A stretch of 12,500 bases of DNA from Theodoxus fluviatilis (lineage: Eukaryota > Mollusca > Gastropoda > Cycloneritida > Neritidae), in contig JAWQFJ010016665.1 of the NCBI GenBank assembly GCA_034096865.1, forward strand, positions 1 to 12,500, given 5' to 3'. Below the pieces are notes generated by a model. That model was not told the origin of the DNA, made no database searches, and saw nothing but the letters and a program-made list of their open reading frames with translations. Below, piece after piece: positions 1-8,030 of the stretch; within the stretch, counting starts at the first letter, position 1; the number at the start of each line of letters is the position of its first letter. The translations under genes and the position numbers were made by a program.

Positions 1-210
1 GCCGCTGCCGTGCTCGGAAAAACAAAACGGCCGCCATATATTTACACGCGTTTAGGCCCTCGGAGGTGCGATAACTTTATACGCGAAAATCCGCATAGGA
101 TAGGCTAACCAGATTGACGTGCATACCGATTGTTCCCGCCTATCCGCCCGTATAGGGGATAAACGCGACCGACGTGCATACGGGCCCTGGACGCCTAAGC
201 AAGCCGAAGA
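1..210. other. Unassigned left-end sequence with short repeats
   Basis: No gene is recognisable here. The 11-mer GACGTGCATAC occurs twice (about 116-126 and 171-181). An 8-bp inverted pair, GGATAGGC at 98-105 and GCCTATCC at 138-145, lies between and beside them. This looks like part of a dispersed repeat cut by the window edge, but I cannot name a family. Confidence 0.3.
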
Positions 211-233
211 ATTCTATTCTATTCTATTCTATT
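211..233. repeat. (ATTCT)n microsatellite, about 4.6 units
   Basis: Four perfect ATTCT pentamers are followed by ATT. It is a short simple-sequence run at the junction between the left-end sequence and the dispersed repeat that follows. Confidence 0.85.
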
Positions 234-240
234 GACCCTT

Positions 241-548
241 CTCAAAAAAATCTCCTCGCAAATGACGTCACGTTATACGACGTCAAATGATCACGTCACA
301 AATTTTGCAAAATGGAGTCTGTTGAATCGTTTTCAATGAAACACCAAAATGTAAAAAAGTCACTTTCTTTTCAAACCTCGATTCTGAAAATTTGATAATA
401 TTGAATCGGACCTAACTTCCAGTCAGTGTGCAAAATCTCAAGGAAATCCGTCCAGTAGTTTTTGAGATATAGGCCGTGGAGACGGGACAGACAGACAGAC
501 ACACACACAGACAGATAAAGTCTGTAGGACCTCCAGTAAACCTGGAGG
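241..548 (+). repeat. Dispersed-repeat-like segment ending in a GACA/CA tail
   Basis: The segment contains the phrase CCGTCCAGTAGTTTTTGAGA (450-469) followed shortly by a GACAGACAGAC(AC)n tail at about 486-515. From memory, similar phrases with a GACA tail are common in dispersed repeats of invertebrate genomes, so I infer the 3' end of an interspersed element. Its right end is marked by a small hairpin, CCTCCAG (530-536) pairing with CTGGAGG (542-548). The left part holds three ACGTCA-containing sites within 36 bp, including a perfect CRE palindrome TGACGTCA at 263-270. No coding capacity is visible. Confidence 0.5.
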
Positions 549-1140
549 GATAAAGTCTAATCAAGTCTGATAAAGTCGAATCAAATCAAATCGAATCGAA
601 TCATATCCTATCCAATCCAGGTATTGAGTCAATTGACTAAACTGAATAACAAAATCAATCAATTAAATCTACAATTCAAATCAAATCAATCATTTCAATT
701 CAATCAATACAAGTCAATTCAGTACAAGGCAGTTTAATTCAATCCAATTCAGTCGATCAAATTAAATCCCATTTAATCCAAATCAATCTAAATCAAACCG
801 ACCTACCGACCGATCAGATCGATCGATCAAATTAATCTATGAAATGAATCGATCAATTAATCGAATAGATCAATCAATCAAGTCAATCATTCAATCAAAT
901 CAATCGATCGATGAATCGAAGTGATCAATCAATCAAGTCAATTGATAAATCAAATTAAGTCATTCAAATTATCAATCGACCCGATCAATTAATCAAATCA
1001 AGCAAGCAAGCAAGCAAATCAAACCAATTAATCAAATTAAATCAATCAGTCAATTATTCCAGTCCGAACCAGTCCAATCCAGTCCAAACCAGTCCAATGC
1101 AATCCAATCCAGTCCAATCGCTTCAACCAATTAATCAGAC
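549..1140. repeat. Degenerate AATC/ATCA-rich simple sequence
   Basis: About 590 bp is dominated by variants of AATC, ATCA, GATC and CAAT words (CAATCAAT, CGATCGAT, AATCAAAT), with a late subsection of AGTCCAATCC-type words around 1063-1120 and a (CAAG)n patch near 1002-1016. There is no long open frame and no clean period. It resembles an old tetranucleotide microsatellite broken up by point mutation and slippage. Confidence 0.75.
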
Positions 1141-1621
1141 AATCAAGAGCTCTGCCTGATCAATGAGACACGACGGAAATATTGAATTTGTCGGCCTACT
1201 GGTCTCATGGTTCATTCAACGTTCTTGAGTAGGAACCTTTGTGACGGTCCCGTTTTCCTGTTCGATGGCTTCCGTGAATCCAAACACGAAATGCTTCGTT
1301 TGCTAGCTGTCAGTGTGATGTGAAGTCGTACCCATGAATGTTTCATGCGGGATGCCACACTCTGAACAGCCACTGAAGACCTCGCCCACGCTCTCTGCTT
1401 AAGCTCAGAGAAGCGTGGTTATGGAACATTGATTATTCTTCTTACCGTTCATCAGCAAACGCTGTGCCTTGCTTGAGTATTTATAGAAACATCATTTCTT
1501 CTCTTTGTCTGACTAAAATGCTTGTTGATTTCTCTGCCAAGTCCCACTCTTTCTATGGGCGTCTTTTTTCCCTCAATTAACATACGCGTCCAACCCATCC
1601 GAGATCATTCCTGGCTCAGAG
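1141..1621 (+). other. Non-coding region upstream of lectin copy 1
   Basis: Ordinary-complexity sequence between the simple repeat and the first lectin ATG. It would be expected to hold the promoter and 5' leader of copy 1, but apart from the TATA-like word listed separately I see no identifiable element. It does not visibly resemble the sequence upstream of copy 2, so the duplication appears to begin near the signal-peptide exon. Confidence 0.4.
1478..1485 (+). promoter_or_regulatory. TATA-like box (TATTTATA) upstream of lectin copy 1
   Basis: TATTTATA lies about 137 bp before the ATG at 1622, which would place a start site near 1510 in a pyrimidine-rich stretch. AT-rich matches of this length are common by chance, so this is only a position to test. 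Confidence 0.2.
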
Positions 1622-2044
1622 ATGTTGTACCTCGGCTTTCTGGTTGTCTTCCTCCTGACCTTCTGCCGTTGTCAGGCTCTGGACATTCAGCAGGACATCT
1701 GGAGAAAAGTGTTCACTGTGGACGTGGTGGCTCCTGGTGCCAGCCTCTCCACTGCTGCAAGAAGCAAGCTGGACTGCGCCCGTCAGTGCCTGTGGCTGGA
1801 AGACTGCAAGACCTCGGCCTTCCACCAGCACAGCGCCACCTGCTGGCTGTACCGCCACCTGGTGGTGTACGGCACCACTGGCATGGCGTCCCCTAGGACT
1901 CGCTTCTTTTTGCGTCTGTCCCCCAGTTGTCCTGGAGAGCTGGGCTACCAGCTGGAGGCGGATATCTGCCTCAAGGTGTGCACTTCTAGAATGAACAGGA
2001 TGACAGCTGTGGAAACATGCAGGAAGTATCATGACACTGATTAA
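1622..2044 (+). CDS. Truncated secreted PAN/apple + C-type lectin-like protein (lectin copy 1)
   Basis: The 140-codon frame starts at an ATG matched in position by the paralogue at 3704. Residues 1 to about 20 form a hydrophobic signal peptide (LYLGFLVVFLLTF). A PAN/apple-like segment follows with a CxxxC pair (C52, C56), C62 and C74. The start of a long-form C-type lectin domain comes next: C103 in CPGELGY, C116, and C133, which normally forms the main disulfide with a distal Cys. The frame then departs from its paralogue after CRK (base 2026) and ends eight bases on the protein side of a stop at 2042-2044, so the ligand-binding half of the lectin domain is absent. Over about 1725-2026 it matches copy 2 at roughly nine bases in ten by eye. 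Such proteins are secreted carbohydrate binders. Whether this short form is made is unknown. It may be a partial duplicate, or an exon whose splice donor I have missed. Confidence 0.6.
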   Translation: MLYLGFLVVFLLTFCRCQALDIQQDIWRKVFTVDVVAPGASLSTAARSKLDCARQCLWLEDCKTSAFHQHSATCWLYRHLVVYGTTGMASPRTRFFLRLSPSCPGELGYQLEADICLKVCTSRMNRMTAVETCRKYHDTD

Positions 2045-2274
2045 TCATTTTGAAAATATATTTTACTAAACTCGAACTGCTTTGCAATAGATCCTGCGAT
2101 GGAAGACGATTTTAACATAATTACTGACGGTGACCAAGTATATATAAGAAGAAATTAGATAAACAATAGAACAGATGCATCTGGGAAACTTCAGGGTCAG
2201 ACAAAATGGATGGAGACTTCTAAAGCTTCAGAGGCTAGTTCTACTCACTTCGCGCAAGACTTTTCCGGTCTGGT
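2045..2274. other. AT-rich non-coding spacer after the lectin copy 1 breakpoint
   Basis: Sequence after the end of lectin homology is AT-rich, without open frames of note and without resemblance to the coding or intron sequence following the same point in copy 2. It probably came with the rearrangement that truncated copy 1. Confidence 0.4.
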
Positions 2275-2381
2275 CAGGCCAGACTATGTAACACAGGCCA
2301 GACTCTGTAACACAGGCCAGACTCTGTAATACAGGCCAGACTGTAACACAGGCCATACTCTGTAACACAGGCCAGACGACA
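2275..2381. repeat. 19-bp tandem repeat, about 5.5 copies
   Basis: The unit CAGGCCAGACTCTGTAACA starts at 2275, 2294, 2313, 2332, 2349 and 2368. Copy 4 has lost 2 bp (17 bp) and the last copy is partial. Differences between copies are single bases. The array ends about 25 bp before readable mariner sequence, so it replaces the expected N-terminal end of the transposon. Confidence 0.9.
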
Positions 2382-2389
2382 GGGGAAAT

Positions 2390-3010
2390 TTTTCTCCTGC
2401 ACAAGCTCGCTTCCGCTCAGACGAGACCGACCTCGAGGACCAACCCCGCTCGGGCCGCCCATCCAAGGTCGACGATGACAATTTGCGCCAGCTGGTGGAG
2501 GCAAATCCACGCCAAACCACGCGTAAACAGGCAGCACTTCTGGGGTTATACAACAGCGTGGTCCGTGACCTTTTCCGTGCTATAGGCATGGTTTAGAAGT
2601 CAACTCGCCGCTAGAATCCAATAACTGCACCCGAGGCACGGCCAGGTGAGATTCCTGCACGACAACGCCCGTCCACACACTGCAATGGTGACGCGCCAGA
2701 AGCTGCTGGAGCTCGGCTGAGAGGTGCTGCCTCCCCCACCATATTCACCAGACCTTGCTCCGTCCGACTGCCATCTCTTCCTCTCGCTCAGCAACGCCCT
2801 GGCCGACCAGCGCTTCAATGATGAGGACGACCTGAATCAGTGGCTGACCAACTTCGTCCAGTCGAAGCAAGCGCAGCTCTATAGGGGCGGCATCGCTGAA
2901 CTGCCCATTCGATGGCACAAGGTTATATCTAGTGATGGTCATTATCTCATTGATTAGACATGTGTTGTTTGTCAAAAACCATGTATGATGGAAAGTTCCA
3001 TAAACCACCA
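2390..3010 (+). mobile_element. Decayed Tc1/mariner-type element (mariner)
   Basis: Mariner transposase homology runs on the plus strand from about 2396 to the stop at 2955-2957, with a short 3' tail to about 3010. The 5' terminal inverted repeat and N-terminus are missing, displaced by the 19-bp array. I could not define the 3' terminal repeat with certainty. The DD34D spacing assigns it to mariner proper. It lies between the two lectin copies and cannot encode an active transposase. Confidence 0.85.
2408..2957 (+). pseudogene. Mariner transposase fragment with internal deletion and stops
   Basis: Two blocks are readable. Block 1 (2408-2593, stop at 2594-2596) reads the linker and second helix-turn-helix region: DLEDQPRSGRPSKVDDD, then QTTRKQAALLG and LFRAIGMV, as in mariner DNA-binding domains. 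Block 2 (2646-2957) is the C-terminal catalytic part: LHDNARPHTA with an Asp at 2661-2663, then YSPDLAPSD with an Asp at 2766-2768. The 34 residues between these two Asp match the mariner DD34D signature. An in-frame TGA at 2718-2720 sits where mariners usually have Trp (G-W-E). The stretch carrying the first catalytic Asp is gone, leaving only about 50 bp between blocks. Roughly half of a usual mariner transposase (about 345 residues) remains. Confidence 0.88.
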
Positions 3011-3320
3011 AAACGTTTTCAACAATGGGATAGCTATTTGAAATTCAATGCAAAAATCACTTCAGTGAACTCTGTAACACGTGTATAATACTGTGGATGT
3101 GGAAACCCAAACAGAGAGGGTGTTGTTTCCTCAGGGGAATGGGGAAGGGGGGGAGGCGGGGTGGGGGGGAGAGGGGGAGGCAGACTCACACTGCAGAGCG
3201 ACGATTGCGTTAGCTTCCTGTTGGACAGATTTATTTATCTGATTGATTTCAGTGAACAAATAATTGTGATCCGGCTTTTTGTTTGTGCTCATGTTTCATT
3301 AAGCACTCCTCCTTTTCAGA
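2958..3320. other. Non-coding spacer with a G-rich tract
   Basis: No gene is visible. The distinctive part is a purine tract at 3134-3180 with seven or so runs of four to eight G separated by one to three bases, a strong G-quadruplex-type composition on the plus strand. The remainder is unremarkable AT-rich sequence. Confidence 0.6.
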
Positions 3321-3557
3321 AACACGGGGATGGCAAGCTTTTCCTGTCTGCGTATCCCAGAATGGATCGCTTTGTCTTCTTCATTTGTTGCTGTCAGCGG
3401 CCACGGTGCCGCATCTATAAATGTTTCAGAAGACGTCCTTCAGTCTACAAAAAGAGGTTTGGAACACTGCCAACCTCCCCCATTTGTGTCCAGGCGTGAT
3501 TCAGTGAAATCAATTTTCCGTTTGCCCTTTAGGAGCAACCCAATGTGCCAACTTTGA
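3321..3557 (+). other. Possible short exon after a splice-acceptor-like site (unrecognised)
   Basis: A pyrimidine tract ending in TTTTCAG (to about 3320) precedes an ATG at 3330 that opens 75 codons to TGA at 3555-3557. The first 25 residues are mildly hydrophobic (ALSSSFVAVSGHG) and NVS at about residues 31-33 is an N-glycosylation sequon, so a secreted N-terminal exon is conceivable. I do not recognise the protein, codon usage gives no help at this length, and no convincing donor follows. It may equally be the 5' leader region of lectin copy 2. Confidence 0.15.
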
Positions 3558-3703
3558 AAGTGCAAAAACGAATCAATGAGTACCTTTTATGCGACAAGAC
3601 TGCCCTTCGTTTCCTTGGCCACGCCCGAGCAAGGAACAGATCGTCTTGTCACAGGCAGACGGAGGAAGCGTCAGCCTTAGTGAAGACCAGATCTGAGTCG
3701 GAG

Positions 3704-4214
3704 ATGTGGCGCCGTGGCTTCGTGGTTGTCTGTCTCCTGGCCTGCTGCTGTTGTCAGACGGAGGATGCCAGTCTTGGCATGTGGAGAAAGGCATTCTCTC
3801 TGGATGTGGTGGCTCCTGGTGCCAGCCTCTCCACTGCTGCATGAAGCAAGCTGGACTGCGCCCGTCAGTGCCTGCAGCTGGACGACTGCAAGACCTTGGC
3901 CTTCCACCAGGACAGCGCCACATGCTGGCTGTACCGCCACCTGGTGGTGTACGGCACCACTGGCATGGCGTCCCCTGGGACTCGCTACTTCTGGCGTCTG
4001 TCCCCCAGCTGTCCTGGAGAGCTGGGCTACCAGCTGGACGCGGGGATCTGCCTCAAGGTCTACACTACGGCAATGAACTGGACGATGGCTGAGGATACCT
4101 GCAGGAAGGACGGCGGCCATCTTCTGATCGCAGACACAGCAGAGAAAAGGAACGCCGTCCTCCAGAAAGCTGGCAGTGATGTCTGGTTGGGAGCCTCTGA
4201 CAAGGACAACGAAG
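3704..4214 (+). pseudogene. Secreted PAN/apple + C-type lectin exon with an in-frame stop (lectin copy 2)
   Basis: From ATG 3704 the frame encodes a signal peptide (GFVVVCLLACCCC), a PAN/apple-like block with C52, C56, C62 and C74, and the first half of a long-form C-type lectin domain: C103, C116, C133, and the hallmark WLGASDKDNEG at about 161-171. The exon ends at 4214 with GAAG|GTATGT, a near-ideal donor in phase 1, within the EG codon where lectin-domain exons often split. Codon 47 is TGA (3842-3844) where copy 1 has AGA (Arg), a single-base change; the remaining frame is open to the donor. A sequon NWT (residue 125) is present here and absent in copy 1. As read, the product would be a 46-residue fragment. 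A young pseudogene, a null allele or a sequencing error are all possible. The next lectin exon is not visible in the remaining 8 kb. Confidence 0.75.
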
Positions 4215-4220
4215 GTATGT
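4215..4220 (+). other. Splice donor (GTATGT) of the lectin exon
   Basis: GAAG|GTATGT matches the metazoan U2-type donor consensus. Reading through it gives only four further codons before TGA at 4226-4228, so the donor is what lets the lectin domain continue into another exon. Confidence 0.7.
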
Positions 4221-4652
4221 ACTACTGACAGTTATTCTATTTGGGAATAGGTGGTTTTATGACTTGCAGGCCTTCCATATGTGTGTTATTAATACCAAAC
4301 CATCTCTGCACCCCAATGAAGAATAACATATCCCCAAACCCACCCATCTGACAAATTACATTGAAATGTATTCTATTGACTTTTTTGTTTCTAAGTTAAC
4401 AAACATGCGTGCATGACAAATATTGACGATGGAGGGCTCCAGGGAATGCAGCCACTAAACCTGGAGATCAGAGTTGCTGGAAGAGTTACAGACAGCCTCT
4501 CTTCTTCAGCATCTGCGCTCTCCTCCTGACACTGACTGTGCAGTGAAGTATCAGCCAACTCACGTTCAAAATGCACACATTCTCCACATAGTGCAAGACG
4601 TAGCAAAATTCATACTTTCACTTAATTTTATTTTAAACACCTCTCTATCCCC
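4221..4652 (+). other. Presumed intron sequence after lectin copy 2
   Basis: AT-rich sequence without recognisable domains. No segment encodes the distal lectin half (a WxWxxG-type motif and the last two Cys) after a phase-1 acceptor. It runs directly into the long microsatellite. Confidence 0.45.
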
Positions 4653-4725
<73 letters not shown>

Positions 4726-4886
4726 GTGTCTGTGTGTCTGTCTGTCTGTGTGTCTGTGAGTCTGTGTGTCTGTCTGTCTGTCTGTGTGTGTCTGTGTGTG
4801 TGTGACTGTGTGTGTGTGAGTCTGTGTGTCTGTGTGTCTGTCTGTCTGTGTGTCTGTATGTGTGTCTGTCTGTGTGTCAGTCTGTG

Positions 4887-4945
<59 letters not shown>

Positions 4946-5098
4946 GTGTCTGTCTGTCTGTCTGTCGGTCTGTCTGTCTGTCTGTGTGTCTGTCTGTGTG
5001 TCTGTGTGTCTGTCTGGGTGTCTGTCTGTGTGTATGTGTGTCTGTGTGTCTGTCTGTCTGCCTGTCTGTCTATATGTGTGTCTGTCTGTCTGTGTGTG

Positions 5099-5145
<47 letters not shown>

Positions 5146-5348
5146 GTGTGTCTGTCTGTGTGTCTGTCTGTCTGTCTGTGTGTCTATCTGTGTGTCTGTG
5201 TGTCTGTCTGTGTGTCTGTCTGGGTGTCTGTCTGTGTTTATGTGTGTCTGTCTGTGTGTATGTCTGTGTGTCTGTCTTTGTGTATGTGTGTCTGTGTGTC
5301 TGCCTGTCTGTCTGTATGTGTGTCTGTCTGTCTGTGTGTGTGTCTGTG

Positions 5349-5393
<45 letters not shown>

Positions 5394-5528
5394 GACTGTC
5401 TGTCTGCCTGTCTGTCTGTCTGTCTGTCTGACTGTCTGTTTGTCTGTCTGTCTGTAAGTCTATCTGTCTGTGTGTCTATCTGTCTGTGTGTCTGTCTGTC
5501 TATGTGTGTGTGCCTGAGTCTGTCTGTA

Positions 5529-5559
<31 letters not shown>

Positions 5560-5576
5560 CTGTCTGTCTGTGTGTG

Positions 5577-5673
<97 letters not shown>

Positions 5674-5680
5674 CTCTCCG
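4653..5680. repeat. Long (CTGT)n microsatellite with GT and CT subtracts
   Basis: About 1 kb is almost entirely CTGT/TGTC units. There are pure blocks (for example about 4653-4724, 4880-4944 and 5577-5643), interspersed GTGT and single-base variants, and (CT)n runs at about 5528-5555 and 5642-5668. It opens all reading frames with SVCL-type (plus) or RQTD-type (minus) peptides that are artefacts of the repeat. Sub-blocks are themselves duplicated. It abuts the 3' end of the minus-strand retroelement. Confidence 0.97.
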
Positions 5681-5764
5681 TCCTTTTCATTCATTCTCCT
5701 TGCTCTTCGGATGCACTCAACCTCTCTCTTTTGTTTACACTATACAGGGTTAAGGCAATAATTA

Positions 5765-6575
5765 TGTACGATCATTAAAAAGATTAGAATGTACAAATAT
5801 CAAATGTCTTTTTAAGGCTGTTTTGGATTTAGAGGTGGAACATAACTTTTTACTCTTTAAAGGAAATTCTTTATTATATATTTTGCAGGTTTGTAACTGA
5901 AAGGATTTTCCATTCTTTCTGAAAGCATAACTGGACCCTAGAGGTTGTAATCATATAAGCTCAGGTGTATGTTTTATGAATATTTTAATAGTCTTTCAAG
6001 ATTGTTAGGAATATTACCATTTAAAGTCTTGTACATAAGGACAGCGAAATTAAATACTGTACAGTGGTCGAAAGCAAACCAATCAAGGTCTGAAAACAAT
6101 AGTTTTGTGAGATGGTGGTAGCTATATTTATGGAGAATAATGCCAGCTCATGTTTTAAGAAATGTATTGAGTGAGCGTTTGTACTTAGCTGTGCTATTTC
6201 CCAAGACATTGAAACAATAATCAATAAACGGTTGGATGTAAGAGTTATGAAAGATTTTGTCATCTTCTTGAGGAAGAAAAGGTCTTAATTCATAAATACG
6301 AATAGACTGAGTTAAAGTTTGTTTAAGGATATATGTGGCAAGGTCTTGCCAGCTTAAGTCCTGGTCCACTTTGTACTCCACGGAGTTTGTGAGTGGACAT
6401 GTTTTTTATCTGTATTGCATTGATGAACAGATTCATTGTTTGCTTCTGTAGTTCTTTCGTTTGCAATCTGCAGCAATGGGCATACGCGTTGTTTCATTTG
6501 GAGTTAAATGGATTTTATGGCGGACACGCCATTATGTTTTTGAGATCATGATTGAGATTTTCTCCAAGCCGGACA
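5765..6575 (-). pseudogene. LINE reverse transcriptase thumb and C-terminal fragment
   Basis: Immediately beyond the DNA transposon the minus strand reads VSGLEKI, then KIHLTPNETTRM (the NKLxLNxxKT motif). INAIQIKNMSTHKLRGV at about 6430-6385 frameshifts into VDQDLSWQDLATYIL. NSYIQPFIDYCFNVLGN (about 6215-6165) is the classical YNALIxPHFDYC region. FSDLDWFAFDHC and AVLMYKTLNGNIPNNL (about 6090-6020) continue the usual C-terminal sequence. LCSTSKSKTALKRHL near 5840-5800 is the expected FKxxLKxxL tail. The domain order confirms that this is downstream of the palm motifs at 8144-8395. Confidence 0.85.
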
Positions 6576-6580
6576 CAGAA

Positions 6581-6680
6581 GGCTTGTTCAGAAGTACAAA
6601 GCGCTGCATGAGCGCTTCATGTTGGCAATTGAGCGCTCTTTGCCTCTCCTGAACACCTGCAGATTTTGTGCAGCGCTTCA
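6581..6680 (+). repeat. Left inverted end of the DNA transposon, with four AGCGCT palindromes
   Basis: It contains AGCGCT at 6600, 6611, 6632 and 6672, and an internal inverted pair TGTTCAG (6585-6591) with CTGAACA (6649-6655). The end can therefore fold on itself as well as pair with the far end. Confidence 0.7.
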
Positions 6681-6808
6681 CTTGTTAAAGGTGAGGTAAA
6701 TCTTCTGCGCCGCATGTTGTGTTGCTAGACGCTAAGAAAGTGTTTTCTTTGCCACAGACATCCTTTATGCACGTGAAATAGGGTTGTGGTGGGACTTAGG
6801 CGCAGGCT

Positions 6809-7202
6809 GGAGCTATAAAGAGACCGACAGTCTCTCTACTCCATAGCAGGATTGACCTCGGTCCCTTTAACGCCAGATGAAGCATGGGGACGTGTGTGGC
6901 ACCCTGTTTTCCCAGTGCCAGATGAAACGTGGAGCCGTGTGGCCAGCTGGGCGGGCAGGCAGGGAGTGTAGAGGCTGTGTGCTTGCCGCTCTCCCTTCAA
7001 TCTTTCCAAAGGGTCAGCAGACAAGCAAGGCTTGGTATCTCATTTCCACCTTCTTTATGCATGGTTGCAGACAGCACAATGCAGGCAAAGCTACTGTCCA
7101 CTGGGATGACCTTCCCGTGACCTCTCGCTATGGCCTCCTGACTGCTGTCTGTCTCTCTCTCTCGTCTCTATGTGGCCTGCACTGCTCTGGCTTTATAGCT
7201 CC
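6809..7202. repeat. 12-bp inverted repeat pair inside the DNA transposon
   Basis: GGAGCTATAAAG at 6809-6820 is exactly complementary to CTTTATAGCTCC at 7191-7202. Similarity does not extend beyond 12 bp and there is no obvious target duplication, so a nested small element is possible but unproven. Confidence 0.35.
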
Positions 7203-7392
7203 TACTCGGACTTCAGCGAAAGCAGACGAATTCCTAAGTCAGAAGCTGCACCCGTGGTTCCCAGTGGACGCAAATTGTGCTAACATGACAGCTTCTAACA
7301 ACTATTTGAGGCTTAAAGCAACAGTCCCATATGACAAGCTCTACTCCATTGGAAAGGGCGTTAATCAAAGCACACTCTGCGCCAATGAATGA
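6877..7392 (+). other. Open frame of 171 codons inside the DNA transposon (unrecognised)
   Basis: The frame stays open from ATG 6877 to TGA 7390-7392 and spans most of the left internal part of the transposon. The start contains two 45-bp-spaced copies of GCCAGATGAA (6872 and 6917), giving the repeated peptide QMKxGxV. There are several Cys and a mildly hydrophobic middle (GLLTAVCLSLSSLCGL, around residues 84-99), but no transposase, zinc-knuckle or other domain that I can identify. A TATAAA word at 6815-6820 lies 57 bp upstream. It is most likely a chance frame. Confidence 0.12.
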
Positions 7393-8030
7393 ATTCCAAA
7401 AGTGGTTTGTAGACAAATGAATGGCAAGTGAAGTATTTATGGCGCCAATTAAATCAGATACTTATTCATCGTTTTCTATTAATATTATCGTTTACAACTC
7501 ACGGAGTGCAGATTGCCATATATGGGATGGTTAATAAGGATAAACACTAGGTTTCTAGTCAATATTACAAGCAGTACATGATACATTAAATGAATAAACT
7601 CTAACATTCGATGTGCTCTCAAACACGCACACCAAGGCTGAGAAGCGTCAGATGAGAAAGTCAGTCTGTGCGATCATATATCTCTACAGCAGCGACAGGG
7701 TGCGCGCGAAACACGCCTTACGCAACTCTGCAGTTACAATCCGTGCACACAAATATGGAAACGTGAGACAGTACGTTTAACTACAGTGATCTGGACAAGT
7801 CTCTCATATTCTCACCCTCTTACACACGTTTAAATGTATTCTGCATAAATAAAGTTCACTAATGTGTCATCCTTACTTGCCATTACTCGCGCATACAGAG
7901 CGCTTGGGGCAAATAAAGGTCGCTCCAGTCACAAAATGATCTTTCTGAGGGTTAGTTTACGCATCGACGGTCAATGCGGGATCGAAGACGCCATTTTGAA
8001 ATCGTGTGAACCACCTCGGATCTGTGATGC
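7393..8030. other. Internal non-coding part of the DNA transposon
   Basis: AT-rich sequence with no transposase motif and no open frame beyond about 75 codons. One extra AGCGCT occurs at 7899. I see nothing else of note. Confidence 0.4.

Noticed and set aside
549..1140. CRISPR-like or regularly spaced repeat array
   Set aside because: The words are short and irregular with no conserved repeat/spacer alternation; it is degraded simple sequence in a eukaryotic setting.
1522..2032. Alternative plus and minus frames over lectin copy 1
   Set aside because: They overlap the lectin frame, carry no signal peptide or Cys pattern of known domains, and mirror frames seen over copy 2 only because the copies are similar.
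3573..4120. Minus-strand frames of up to 147 codons over lectin copy 2
   Set aside because: Antisense shadows of the lectin exon; the same antisense peptide appears over copy 1.
5728..5760. TTTACACTATACAG as the acceptor for the next lectin exon
   Set aside because: Phase-1 joining from 4214 gives GGT then TAA at once, and the downstream sequence belongs to the minus-strand LINE.
4474..5778. Several overlapping open frames of up to 327 codons made of SVCL or RQTD repeats
   Set aside because: They are a direct consequence of the CTGT microsatellite, which has no stop words in several frames. No independent coding signal exists.
6781..6900. tRNA-derived SINE head inside the DNA transposon
   Set aside because: No B-box (GGTTCGANTCC-like) sequence and no cloverleaf could be found.
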